A stretch of DNA of 28,123 bases from Apostichopus leukothele (Eukaryota > Echinodermata > Holothuroidea > Aspidochirotida > Stichopodidae): NCBI GenBank assembly GCA_010014835.2, contig JAAAKB020266819.1, forward strand, positions 1 through 28,123. The letters run 5' to 3'. Shown piece after piece: positions 1 to 12,500 of this stretch; position 1 is the stretch's first letter; each line of letters opens with the position of its first letter. Position numbers and translations under genes: made by a program. The notes beneath the pieces were generated by a model. It saw only the letters and a program-made list of their open reading frames with translations, did not search any database and was not told the DNA's origin.

Positions 1-13
1 AGGCTATGGACGC

Positions 14-42
14 TGATTGTATGTCCAGAGGTTCGAAACCGG
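14..42 (+). other. Possible fragment of a tRNA-derived element (box B match)
   Basis: GGTTCGAAACC at 32-42 matches the pol III box B consensus GGTTCGANNCC exactly. The flanking bases do not form a normal 5-bp T stem and the 5' half is cut by the window edge, so this is more likely a decayed SINE than a functional tRNA. Confidence 0.3.
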
Positions 43-283
43 TAAGGAAGGTCGTAATTCCACTGTAGGCGTTTGTCTGAATTTTCATTTTAACTGCACT
101 ATAACAAGCATTCTGTATGTATGAAGTTGTTGTAGGTGTTTGCAATGATTTATGATAACCACATATTTATACTGAAATGAATGACACGAATACACAAAGC
201 CTTAACAATCCCATTTTATTGCACAATCATTCTTAGGCCAGTTTCTGGCTCAAACCACTGCACAAAAGAGTTAGCAGACTTAC

Positions 284-518
284 TTTGGTGTTGGTATTCT
301 TCCATGGGTAGGTGATGGCTGCCTCAGACTTCCCTTTGTTGGTGAAGCATGGTTACCCGAAGGGGCTGAGGGTTCTCTCAAATCGGGCTCGTTTTCTGTA
401 CAGGGTGTTGGTGGGGGCGGAGGTGGTGGCTCACTCTCTGTACGTTTGCTGTTATACGTTCGGTTCATTTCAGGAAGACTGCCTTTAACACTTGAGGGTT
501 GTTCAGAGGGTGATGGTA
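284..518 (-). CDS. SLAIN gene, exon 7 (last visible exon)
   Basis: The acceptor is tttccctgtgcag|TA. The exon begins [20 protein letters not shown], has a run of seven prolines, and ends [16 protein letters not shown] plus AA before the donor GTAAGT. The end resembles the GGIPVPRSKL region close to the C-terminus of SLAIN2. Without splicing the frame would end immediately (AAG TAA, ...IPTPK). I prefer splicing because AAA|GTAAGT is a near-consensus donor and the family continues about 25 residues further. Confidence 0.72.
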
Positions 519-3500
519 CTGCACAGGGAAAAAAAGCATTTTGAAGATTTTTAATTTTACAAGTAAGGCCACATTCTATAGCATATACCAATCATATACT
601 TTTGATATATGACAGACCTACCATATGCCTTAAGTATAGTTTAGCTAATTATTTGTAAATCCCCTTCTAACCTAGATGAGATACCTACCAATAGCCCAGA
701 GGGTGCTTACAATGTAAATCCCCTCCACAGTATATGGCAGACCTATGTGCCTTTGATATAGTCCGATATACTATTTTTCAACGCTATGCCTACTATGTTG
801 CCTCTTGACTTGAAGCAAGTATTTTGTTCGCCCCCCGCCCCCCCAAAAAAAATGAATGTTGATTAGCCACAGATTAATTTATTCTATTAAATTACACAAA
901 CTTTCTTAATATTAGTATTATTCACATGCAAGTAGCAATTCGTAAGTTGTCAAAGTTATTTTTTTGGTTGTGAATATTTGAAATGAACCTAATCAAGCTA
1001 ATCAACTGCACTACCTTGGAATTTATAAACAGAAGCATCAAATATTAAGCACTAACATTGTAAATGTGAACATGTGGAGAGCAGTTTCAAATTTATTTAT
1101 AACTGGACAACTTTAATCCTCCAAATCATTCAGAGTACTGCTAATAAGGTCTGCACAAAATTAAACATTTCCAAAAGACAAGACGAGAACCTGCTAAACA
1201 CAATGTGTCCTCTCAAACAATTCATTGTGTGTCTCACATTTATGAGGGGAGTGCTGCAATGACAGACATTAATGTACAGTATACATTTAACTGGGCTCAG
1301 GATCTTCAATAAAATGTGTCCTCTCATACAATTCATTGTGTGTCTTTCATTTATGAGGGGAGTGCTGCAATGACAGACAGTAATGTACAGTATACACTTA
1401 AGTGGACTCAGGATCTTCTATAAAATGTGTCCTCTCATACAATTCATTGTGTGTCTTTCATTTATGAGGGGACTACTGCAATGACAGACAGTAATGTACA
1501 ACTTATACATTTAACTGGGCTCAGGATCTTCAATTAAAGGTGTCCTCTCATACAATTCATTGTGTGTGTAACATTTATGAGGGGAGGTGCTGCAATGACA
1601 GACATTAATGTACAGTATACATTTAACTGGGCTCAGAATCTTCAATAAAATGTGTCCTCTCAAACAATTCATTGTGTGTCTTACATTTATGAGGGGAGAT
1701 CTGCAATGACAGACAGTAATGTACAGTATACATTTAACTGGGCTCAGGATCTTCAATAAAATGTGTTCTCTCAAACAATTCATTGTGTGTCTTACATTTA
1801 TGAGTGGAGTGCTGCAATGACAGACAGTAATGTACAGTATACATTTAACTGGGCTCAGGGATCTTAATGGGAAGATTCAATTAACTCTGAAATTCACACA
1901 TGCTTTGCATCATTGGGTCTATCGAATGAGACAAATACAGATATAAATAAGAGATTTTCCGTAATAGGGACATGCCAAACTAAATGAAATACATGCTACA
2001 AACTACTCCAACACAACAATCAACTGAGCAAAAACAACCACTTTAAAACATTTATGAAGCCTCTTCTAGACATGCCGATACAGCTGTTACGTAAACACAG
2101 TCCAGTCATTCGAAGACATCGTCATGCGGTTCAGGAGATGGAGGGGGCAGGGGAGCAGGAGGGATACCAACCGGACTTACCCAAGGCAAGTTTTGGAAGA
2201 TCAGAGGCTTGAAGGTGATCTCCATTATTCATGCCAGAGCCCATGCTAAGTTTGGCTCCATAACTATGTCTCCTATGCTCTTCTGTAACACAAAACATCC
2301 AAAACCTGAGAGCCTAAAATGGCACCACATGACATCTGTACATTTGATATACAACATTCAGATTGCTGTTATGATTAGCAAAAACCGGTGCTATATGGTA
2401 ATCCAAGCATTATTTAAATCTCCAGCATAATTTCACATACATAAAAAAAAAAATAATCATCATAAAATAAAAAACAATCATAAATAATAATCATAACAAA
2501 TCGCTTTTCAAAAATATTGAATAATGATCATACAAAAAGTATAGTTCAGCAAACCTTCCAGGAGTTGAAATGGTTGAAAATTGTAACATTTATTATGAAT
2601 TATGCAAAATGTATAAAAATCTCACCAATGTGTTGTTCAGACCATGATGACCACAGAAGTCAACTATTGTTTTTATTTCATAAAATCGGTGATAAGAGTA
2701 CATTTATGGGTACTGTTTTAAATGGTACGTTTTCTCAGACCTTTTGTACAAGCCTGATACTTCATACATTGTTGGTAAGCTTAGATAGTGTTACTTCCCA
2801 CTTGAAAATTTTCTATCGCAACATATGTACTTGGAGCCAATATGTTAGGTTCAATGTTTGTAAAGCAATGTCTGTTTTGTTGTGCACTTGAGTCACACAA
2901 TAGGAAGGCCAGTCTTGACTTTCAGTTAACTAGATAACACACATCTAGAAATGCAAAATTATTTTATATCAATCAAGAGTCAAAGAGTCTTCAATGTGAT
3001 CTTATCTGGTTTCTAGTCATGGCAATTCTTAACATTTTTCCACGAATATGAATATTTAGTAAGAAAAGAGAGTGTCTATGAGGACCTGTAATCTCCAATA
3101 TACAATACTCATTAACAGCATGACCAAGATTAAGTGTCTGTATTGTAGCGTCTCTCTCAACATAAAACATAAAGTTCTGGTATGGCTAATACAAGCATGC
3201 AATATCATAAATAAATAATTCAGTGTGAACCAAACTCATTTCAACACTGCCAGAAAAGGCAAGAAATGATACCTGGGAATGGTCACCTATCCCACAGGCT
3301 GTCAGAAATAATAACAATGCAGGGATATAAAATTCAATCCTCTTAAACTTCAGTTCTTTCAAGCACTTGAAAACTTTAGCCTGGAAAGCTTAATATACAT
3401 GTCGAAAAAACTCATTAAACACTGAGCAGATGTCACCATTTTATTTATCACACCTTTGAAGTAATTTATTTTGCTTTGGTTTGTGTCATCTTCTATTCTT

Positions 3501-6500
3501 AACCAATTACAAAGTCCTTGAAGGATACATATTCTTCAAATTTTGCTTTCTTTTCAGATTTCAAAAGGCAAGGTTCTTGACATGATATTACACCAGCTCA
3601 TCACAAGCTTGGATCTTGTTTGCCTTAAATTTTTATTATTTTCTGTTTGCTAACTTCTTACTTGCCACAAACTTGCCACACACGTGCCACAAGCTGAGTT
3701 TCACTTTACATCCTATTCATAAAATTTGCCAAGAATGCTTGCTGGAGAGGACGCAACATAACCTAGACGTTCTGAAAACTACTGACCCTTTTTAGCTCTC
3801 TCAAACGAAGGTCTCCTCCTCACCACCCCTGTAGCTGCTGTTATCTTCTCTGCATCTCCCTTCTCCTCCGTCACTCCTTCCATGCTGCCCTGACTGGAGG
3901 TCCTCGAGGAGGAATTCTTTTCAGATGTTGCTGGAGAGACTGTCATCTTCGTCCTTGGGGATGTGCCCGGTGATTGATGCAGAGCTTGGCGCAAACCTTT
4001 GAGAGAGGGAGCCATGAGTTTATCGATGCACATTATGATTGTGTTTTTTTAAAGCATACAGTGATCTCTGTTTTAAACGTAGCAACTATTAGATACACAG
4101 TATCAAAGCCTTCAAAGGGCAATCTAGCATGGATCTGATGATATACAGGGTGCAATGTCCTTTCAAGTCTACATGGAGGTTGTATTGATCAAACTAATAC
4201 TAATATGATAGAAATTTAGCAAATGGGAATCATGTTCATGACATGGCATCACTGTAGATGCCACATGGCATCACTGTACATGCCATCACTGTAGATGCCA
4301 CATGGCATCACTGTAGATGCCACACGGCAACACTGTGGATGCCACATGGCATCTCTGTAGATGCCACATGGCATCACTGTAGATGCCACATGGCATCACT
4401 GTAGACACCACATGGCATCACTGTAGATGCCACATGGCATCACTGTAGATGCCACATGGCATCACTGTAGATGCCAGATGGCAACCCTGTAGATGCCACA
4501 TGGCACCAATGTAGATACCACATGGCATCACTGTAGATGCCACATGGCATCACTGTAGATGCCACATGGCAACACTGTAGATGCCACATGGCATCAATGT
4601 GGATCCACATGGCATCACTGTACAGTAGATGCCACATGATGGTATTACTCACTACCATCATTCATCAGGAGACTGGTAAGGAGAGATGGAATTCAGCAAC
4701 AAAACAGGTTGTTTTCTGTGTTTTTTTGTCAAGCATTTGATATTTATGTCACTTTTTTGTTATTCATATATAGTCTTTCATGCACAACACCAAGTAATGA
4801 TTTTGTTTTGAATTGTAGATAAAGAGATAAGATGTTTGCTCCAGAATTTAACTACTCACTCTCCTCTTGCATTTTAGCAAGAATCTGAACGTCTGTTACA
4901 TCTTCCAGCTTCTTAAACAACCTCTCCTCTCCGCTGGTCTTCCTCTCGTGGGTCTTGTGAGATGGAGAGCTCATTGGTTCGACTTCATCTGTCAAAGATA
5001 ACAAATTATAACATTCTTTCTTTTTAAAGTTATACCAAACACAAGAGAGTTGTTCCTCATCAGCTTTAATAAAACAATGTGATAAATAATTGTTTCAAGG
5101 TGATAATTGTTTTATGAGCAAAATGGATAAATCTTAACCTGTGAGAGAAACACTCATGAATGTGAATTAATATAGAAATTAGTTCTGGAGATTTAGCGCT
5201 ACAAATTATGTTTGATATTTGTATGTTACTGGAACACAATAGTTGATGCTTACTACGGTATGTACAGTATAGGATGAGAGCTAAACTTCAAGAGGCCTGG
5301 AGGAGATTTCCACTAAAACATATTATTGTCTTCATCAATAGTCTTTATCAACAAACAAACTACAAGTTGATCAATGGTAACAACGTAGCAAACTGTAGCA
5401 AAACTGTCCTAGGCAAGAATTTGGTATAAAACTGAAGACAGAGACAAGCCAGATTTAAGGATCAGAAAACGGTCACATATTAACATTCTGGAGTGATGAC
5501 CACTCAGAATGAGGGATTTCTGGGAAGATAGAGCAATCCAAAATTACTGTAAAACGCATTTGAGGTAGCAATAAAATTTGGGCCCACCCTAGCCTAAAAA
5601 AGTGTGCCCGGATTTTCTTTGGCCCAGATGGTCCCAAAAAAGGTAGGCCTAATTGTTGTTTCAAAGAAAATGTACATGTACTATGTAGTTACATTACCAT
5701 CCCAAATATAAACTAAATCGAACATACGGTTGCAGAGATATTGCCATTTAAATCAATTTCTGTTAAGCCCAGCCCACTCATTAATATTCATGAAATGGGA
5801 ATCAAACTTAATAGGGTACATCTACTCATCATGGGGCATCTACAGTATCTATCAAGTATGACATTGACCCAACTTGTGCTTCTTGGAGATATCGTGTTTA
5901 CAAGCTGACCGTCACATACATACACAGTACACACATACACACACATCCTCAAATACATGCACCCACCCCAGCACGATTGCCAAGGTAACTGAGCCTTTAG
6001 CATTTTACAGTAACCAAAACATGTTGGTCCAATAGTGCTACCTTGTCATTAGAAAACAAATTTATTTACAGTTTGTATGTTGGGTTAAGTCAGTTTAATT
6101 TGTCTGAACTACAAATCTCTCAAAAGCATTCTCGACACTTCATGCTATTTCACAGATCTTCAAATGAAGTTCAATTACAACAATGTTATTGGCAGCAATT
6201 GATCAATTCTGTATATTTCTGAGAGAGAAAAAAACAGTGTGCTCTACAGTTGAATTATCACAACTTTACTTCATTTGATTTATTCAGGGATGCTCTCCAA
6301 CTATATTTAACTACCAAAAAAAAAAAAAACAAGAATATAATTCCACCCAAAAAATCTGTCAATTTTTATCATTGCTTTTACCTCAAAATATATTTCTTTT
6401 CAATTAGAAGCTATTGTGTTGTATCTCGGAATTAATGACAGCCAAGCAAAACGAAAACAAACCAGTCGACGAACACTTCATGATATGTTAATTAACCTCA

Positions 6501-9500
6501 TCAGTGAGGACACTGAACCTCTGTTTAAAGACTTGATTTTTTTATTATTTTGTTTTATTAATCTGCATTAAACGTGGTACAAAACACAGTCAAAATTGTC
6601 ATATGTTAGTGAACAGTAATCTCAAAACATTGTCGCATATCTTCTTTGTCACTGAAATTGCTGTTTTATCCTTTCTCCTTCAGTTATTATCGAGATCAAT
6701 CTGTCAAAGAAATCCGGATAAATCTTGTCGACAAGCGGTGACCATCAGATGCATGTACAGTGTACAGTATGACCATGCACACTCTCGGTCGCATTTAAAA
6801 GCCAAATCCTCACGACGAATTTGCAGAGACTCGCTTTTTTCTCATCGTCCATTAACTATTTAATTCGCAATTATGCCATCGTGGTATTCTTCTTCAATCG
6901 GATGACTCATCCAGGAAAACCAGTCAAGTTTCCTTTGAGAAGCCTGGAGGCACATTACCCTGCTTCGTGTATTTGTCAAAATTAAATTTCTGGAGCCTGT
7001 TTTTTTTTCTTCCAAGTAGATTCAAGGATACAGAGATATTGTTGAATGAGTAATTAGTGAATATTGACCCAGTGTCCCCTATGAACAATCTCTACAATAA
7101 TTTGCCAGCTTTGACCTATTTTTGCCATCTTAATTCTAGAGATTAGATCTAACATGTGCATTTGAGCATGTGTTGGGTTATTTAGACAGACAACGCTAGC
7201 GCTTATTAAAGCCTCGGTCTTCACTGCAGCTGAAACAATAGACAGGGCTGATGGAGAACAATAGTAATTTACTAAAAACTCTTTGGTCCGTGGTGTCTTA
7301 TACGAGGAACCTAGCAACATGGTTCTGTATTATTAAATTAGAATGAGTGAGTTGGTCTAAAGCTAAGCTACTGTACAATAATCGAGTAATGCCCACAAAA
7401 AACTGTATCACACATTAGAAAGAACTACCCACGATAAAAACAAACTTAAAAGTTATAAAATCATTAACATTATCATTCGTAGCATAAATTTCAAAAATTT
7501 TGTTAATATTTCATCAAAGCAGAAACAATCATAAATATGTGTGAATTATTTTATAAAAACCTCACAGAGGGAAAGTGACTAGGATCTTTAGACAGATTAG
7601 AGCACAGAACACCAGGTTACACAGAGTTCACCCACTGAACCACCAGACTAGTTACTCCTCAATCAACACATGGTTACACAGAGCTCTACCCGCTGAACCA
7701 CCGGACTAGTTACTCCTCAATCAACACATGGTTACACAGAGCTCTACCCGCTGAACCACCGGACTAGTTACTCCTCAAACATTACCAGGTTACACACAGC
7801 TCTACCGGCTCAACCACCAGATTAGTTACTCCTCAATCAACATATGGTAACACACAGCTCTACCCGCTGAACCACCGGACTAGTTACTCCTTAAACATTA
7901 CCAGGTTACACAAAACTCTACCCACTGAACCACAAGACCAATACTCCTCAATCAACACCAGATTACACACAGCTCTACCCTCTGAACCACCAGACTAGTC
8001 ACTCCTCAATCAACACCAGATTACACACAGCTCTACCCTCTGAACCACAAGACTAGTTATTCCGCAGTCATTCCGGGAGACTATGAGAGTTAATCAGTAA
8101 ATAAGTTGCTTTCGGAGTTGTTCAAAAATAATTTAATTTCTTTACCAAAGAGGTGTACTTGACCATTACAGAGTTCCACTGCCCCATAATAAACCATATT
8201 TTTTACATTAGTTCACCAAACTTGCATAAGTAACAATGAAAATATGTACAGTACATTTACACACATCAAAGGTTGACAACAACACCATTTACTTTACTGT
8301 ACATTTAAATTTGTGGGACACAAACTCTCATCTGTAATAAAATTACTAATATCAACAAATACTTCGGGGTGCAGCCAAAATGGCTTGAATATCATTAGAT
8401 TTGAAAGTACTAAGTTTACATGGTATGGTCAAAATCATGCAGAATGGCAACCCAATCGACAGCTTTAATAAGTTATCCTAGTACTGTGCGTCTGGAGACT
8501 TGGAGAACAACAGTAAAAAATTGGTTTTCTTTTTTGGCTGATTATCCTCCATCGCAGTCAGTGTAAACAAAGAGATATGTCATCATAAACATGTTAACAT
8601 CATAATAATGGTTAACCTCTAGGCTCTAATATTGATAATGTACAGTACACATACTGCCAAGCGCACTGACTTGTAGAGAATGTCAATAATGAAAATATTT
8701 ATTGATTGTCCAGCGACAGGATGATTTCAGCACATTTGGCAGACAGAGCCAGCTGTCACCATCTCTAAATGATGACGATGGCGATACTAGACTTCACCGA
8801 GAGACAGCTTAATGATAAAGTTCTGTGATTAACTGCTCTCAGATCGCAAGCAGTAATTAACATGTTTGTAGTACTGTACAAGTAGTTAATCAAAGATAGT
8901 TGTCAAACTGTAAACTAGATTCTACAGATGATGTCCATTAGAAGATGACTATATATAATTCAGTAACACCAACAGTAATCTTATATATAATATCTGTATA
9001 AGTATGACTACAGTGCTAGACTTACTGTACTTACAGAATAGAGTTTATGCTTAAGATTTGTACAGGACTTACACTGAGTTGAGTAATTAATATATTGTAT
9101 ACATACAGTAGCTTTACAGAGTAATGTTGAACTCAACTGACTGTAGTTTAAACAGCTGGGCGGGTGGGTGTCTGAGACCAAATGTTATCTGTAATATCTA
9201 CATCAGTCCACAGACACATTTGCTCTGCCTTGCAAAATTTAAATAGGATGTGAAAAGTTTGCACACAATTTGCCTTTCTTATTCACAACCTACAAACAGG
9301 GACATTGATAGCTCTACCATTGCAAGGGGATATCGACTAGAAAACTCACAAACAGATGTTTGCATTATAACGCTGCATTATTCTTTTCTGAATAAACACA
9401 CTGAGAAAATAAAATATTACTCAGTAACTCTTTTGGAAAATTAAGATGAGTAACTGAAGTACTAGCCATTAAATAAAGTGACAAGTTTCCTCTATATAGC

Positions 9501-12500
9501 AGGCTACGCAGCAATCTGCATTTAAAACATAATAAATACTACTCTAGTTCACATCCTGTAAGACACAGGTCTATTTTACAGAAGTTTTGGTAATAAATTT
9601 ACATTTATATAATTCAGATGGTAATTCACTTGATAACAAGGTTGTTCTACATTGAACAACCATGAGGTTAAGGCTATCCTATTGCAGGTAGGTACTGTAG
9701 GTCTGCTGTGAACTTGTTTCAATGTATGGCTGTAATAAGTTTTGAAATTTCTGTTGAAAAGATAACTATCTCTGACAAAGTATAAGAAACTTTCTGCAAA
9801 GATGTAATATTAGTAATTACCTACCACTCCATGATATCTACAGTATTGTTGTACTAAGAATATTTGTGCACGGTACTATAGGAGATGTATGATTTACTGT
9901 CTAAATACTACAAACTTAACTACTGAGAGGCAGTACAGTATATGACAGTATGTACTGTGTTACATGTATAAATTGCTAAAAGGGTACAGCACAGTATATA
10001 TATACTATGTTTGTATGTATGTATACATGTATAAAGTGCTACAGGACTACAGTACAGTATTTGACAGTATACATACTGTGTTTGTACGTATGTACAAATT
10101 GCTATAGATGCAGCAGCAGTACAGTACATGACAGTATATACTGTGTTTGTACACATGTATATACTGCTACAGAGGTACAGTTCAGTACAGTATAGGCCAG
10201 TATATACTGTGTCTGTATAAATTGCTACAGGAGTACAGTATGTACAGTATAGGCCAGATTATACTGTGTTTGTATATTGCTACAGGGTTACAGTAAAGTA
10301 CATGGCAGTATATGACAGTACTATAAACTGTGTCTGTATACATGTATAAATTGCTACAAAGGTACCACATAGTATATGACAGTCTCTACTGTGTTTGTAC
10401 ACATGTATAAATTGCTACAGGAGTACAGTATAGGCCAGTTTATACTGTGTGTGTATGTATGTAAAAATTGCTACAGGCATACAGTACAGTATGACAGTTT
10501 ATGATGTGTATGTATACATGTATATTGCTACAGAGGTACAGTACAGTACAGTATATGACAGTATATATGCTGTGTCTGTATACATGTATAAATTGCTCCA
10601 AGGGTTTACAGTAGTATTAAAGCAATACAAATTGAAAACTTAACCTTTATCAATGACCTGTATATTTGATCCTCACCCCTTCATTCTTAAAGTTATCAAA
10701 CTGAATGATTTGTAATATTCATAGGAAACCATACAGTACCATATTACAAAATATGTCAGTCATTATTAATGTACTTAAGGGAAACAGGAAAGATGTAATT
10801 GGCAGGTAATTGATACGTCGTTACTAAACTTGTTTACTTTGTACAAACTATTTGTTTTTCACACTGTAGTTCATTCTTTCTGCTTTCTGGATTCAATTAT
10901 TGTCATATAATTTAGTTAAATTTTTCATAAATTACAGTAACTAACTTTTAAAAACTTAATGGCATATTTGGATACCTTCAAAGCATACACATTTATTACA
11001 TAATCTAGTGTAAATGTTACACACTTAGGACTATATAATGTACCGCCAAGAGACTCATGTATATACATTAAAGACCAGTGGCTAAACAATTCAACAAATC
11101 TTTCACCATCTTCAAAGTTGGGAGATGAGGAACAGATGATGTCAATGAATATATAGCCAATCACACAATGGAAAGCCCTTTTCATTCTTAAGTTTTAGAG
11201 ACAAAAATGAGATTTCTAGCTGAACCGGGACCTGATTTTGAAGCAGTCAGATATGTAGCATCTCCAACATAACTATAAACCCTTCTCCTTCTTGAAAGAT
11301 TCACAAAAATACTGATTGTTATGCACCACACAAAGAAATTGGAACTATCTCTTGATGCCCAAATTGGTGTGATTCAGTAGTACTAATTACGAGCACTCTA
11401 AAATCACTACATGGAAGAACACACCAAGTAATTGTATTCAAACTATAGACCAAGATCAACTCTGCTGTGATCAATGGAGAGCCTATTCATGAGTAAAATA
11501 CTGTACTCTAGTAGTCATGTTACAGCCAGGTTCACAGGCTGCAATCTTAACAATTTATAGTAAATGAACTGAAAGGTAGTGAAAGTGGATGAGCAATACG
11601 CACACAGACTGAACTCATTAAACTTGATATTAAGACTACTTTATACTTAACTACTGTACAGTATACTCAATGTAGTCATTGACCTAAAGAGGAAAGAGTC
11701 AGCCATTGCAAGTACACACACAACATGTGTAAAAGTAGAGTCACAAATTTATAGCATCCAATTACTGTACAAATAGGACACTTAGGATTAGGGTTTGGGT
11801 TAACCGCCCTAACCCTAACTTAACCTGACTTTATAATTTTTGTATGTACAGTAGATTCATGACCTTTTGAGCATACATTTAATCTTGTGCTGGGGAATCT
11901 TAATAAAGCTATGAAAAATGTATGCTTTCACAAAAATCAGCTGAAAATGTAAATAAACAGTCAGTTTATATGTTAATAATTAAAATAAAAGTTCATAAAT
12001 GAAAGAAAGTGTACAGTAGAATGCATATATGTTTAGTGAAGACATGTACATGAGGAGAGGTCTAGTATACAAAGATAGATTTAATGTCTGGCAAACAGCA
12101 AACATTTAAGGTTATTCTAGTGTACCCTCATACATGTATATGAAGATAAACTTAACACAGTGAAAGATAAATATTCAAAGTCAACTATACTTTGCATTGT
12201 CAAACAATATACTCCTGGAGCAGGTCTAAATCTTTTGCACATGTCCGTTAAAAGGATATGCCATCGGAAAATATTTGCTAGCTGCGTTGGCAATGAAAAT
12301 TTTCCTGTAACACCATGGCTTAGACACAAAATAGTGAATACTATATACATCAGCTCTTTCTCACTACCATGACATTCACATTCAGAAAGTCGGTTTACTT
12401 TGAGGTTCATGCGACAGTTCAACGTTACGCCAAAGAGAGCAGATATACAGTACTGTCCGTTGTTTTATTATTAAACAATATTGTACTTCAATATATGATC

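Noticed and set aside
2517-2891. A 124-codon plus-strand open frame in SLAIN intron 5
   Set aside because: No recognisable domain, no splice or promoter context, AT-rich composition; within chance for a window this long.
3272-3297. A possible 26-bp SLAIN microexon with good acceptor (tttctgacag) and donor (CAG|GTATC)
   Set aside because: Its length would shift the phase, and exon 6 would then hit a stop codon.
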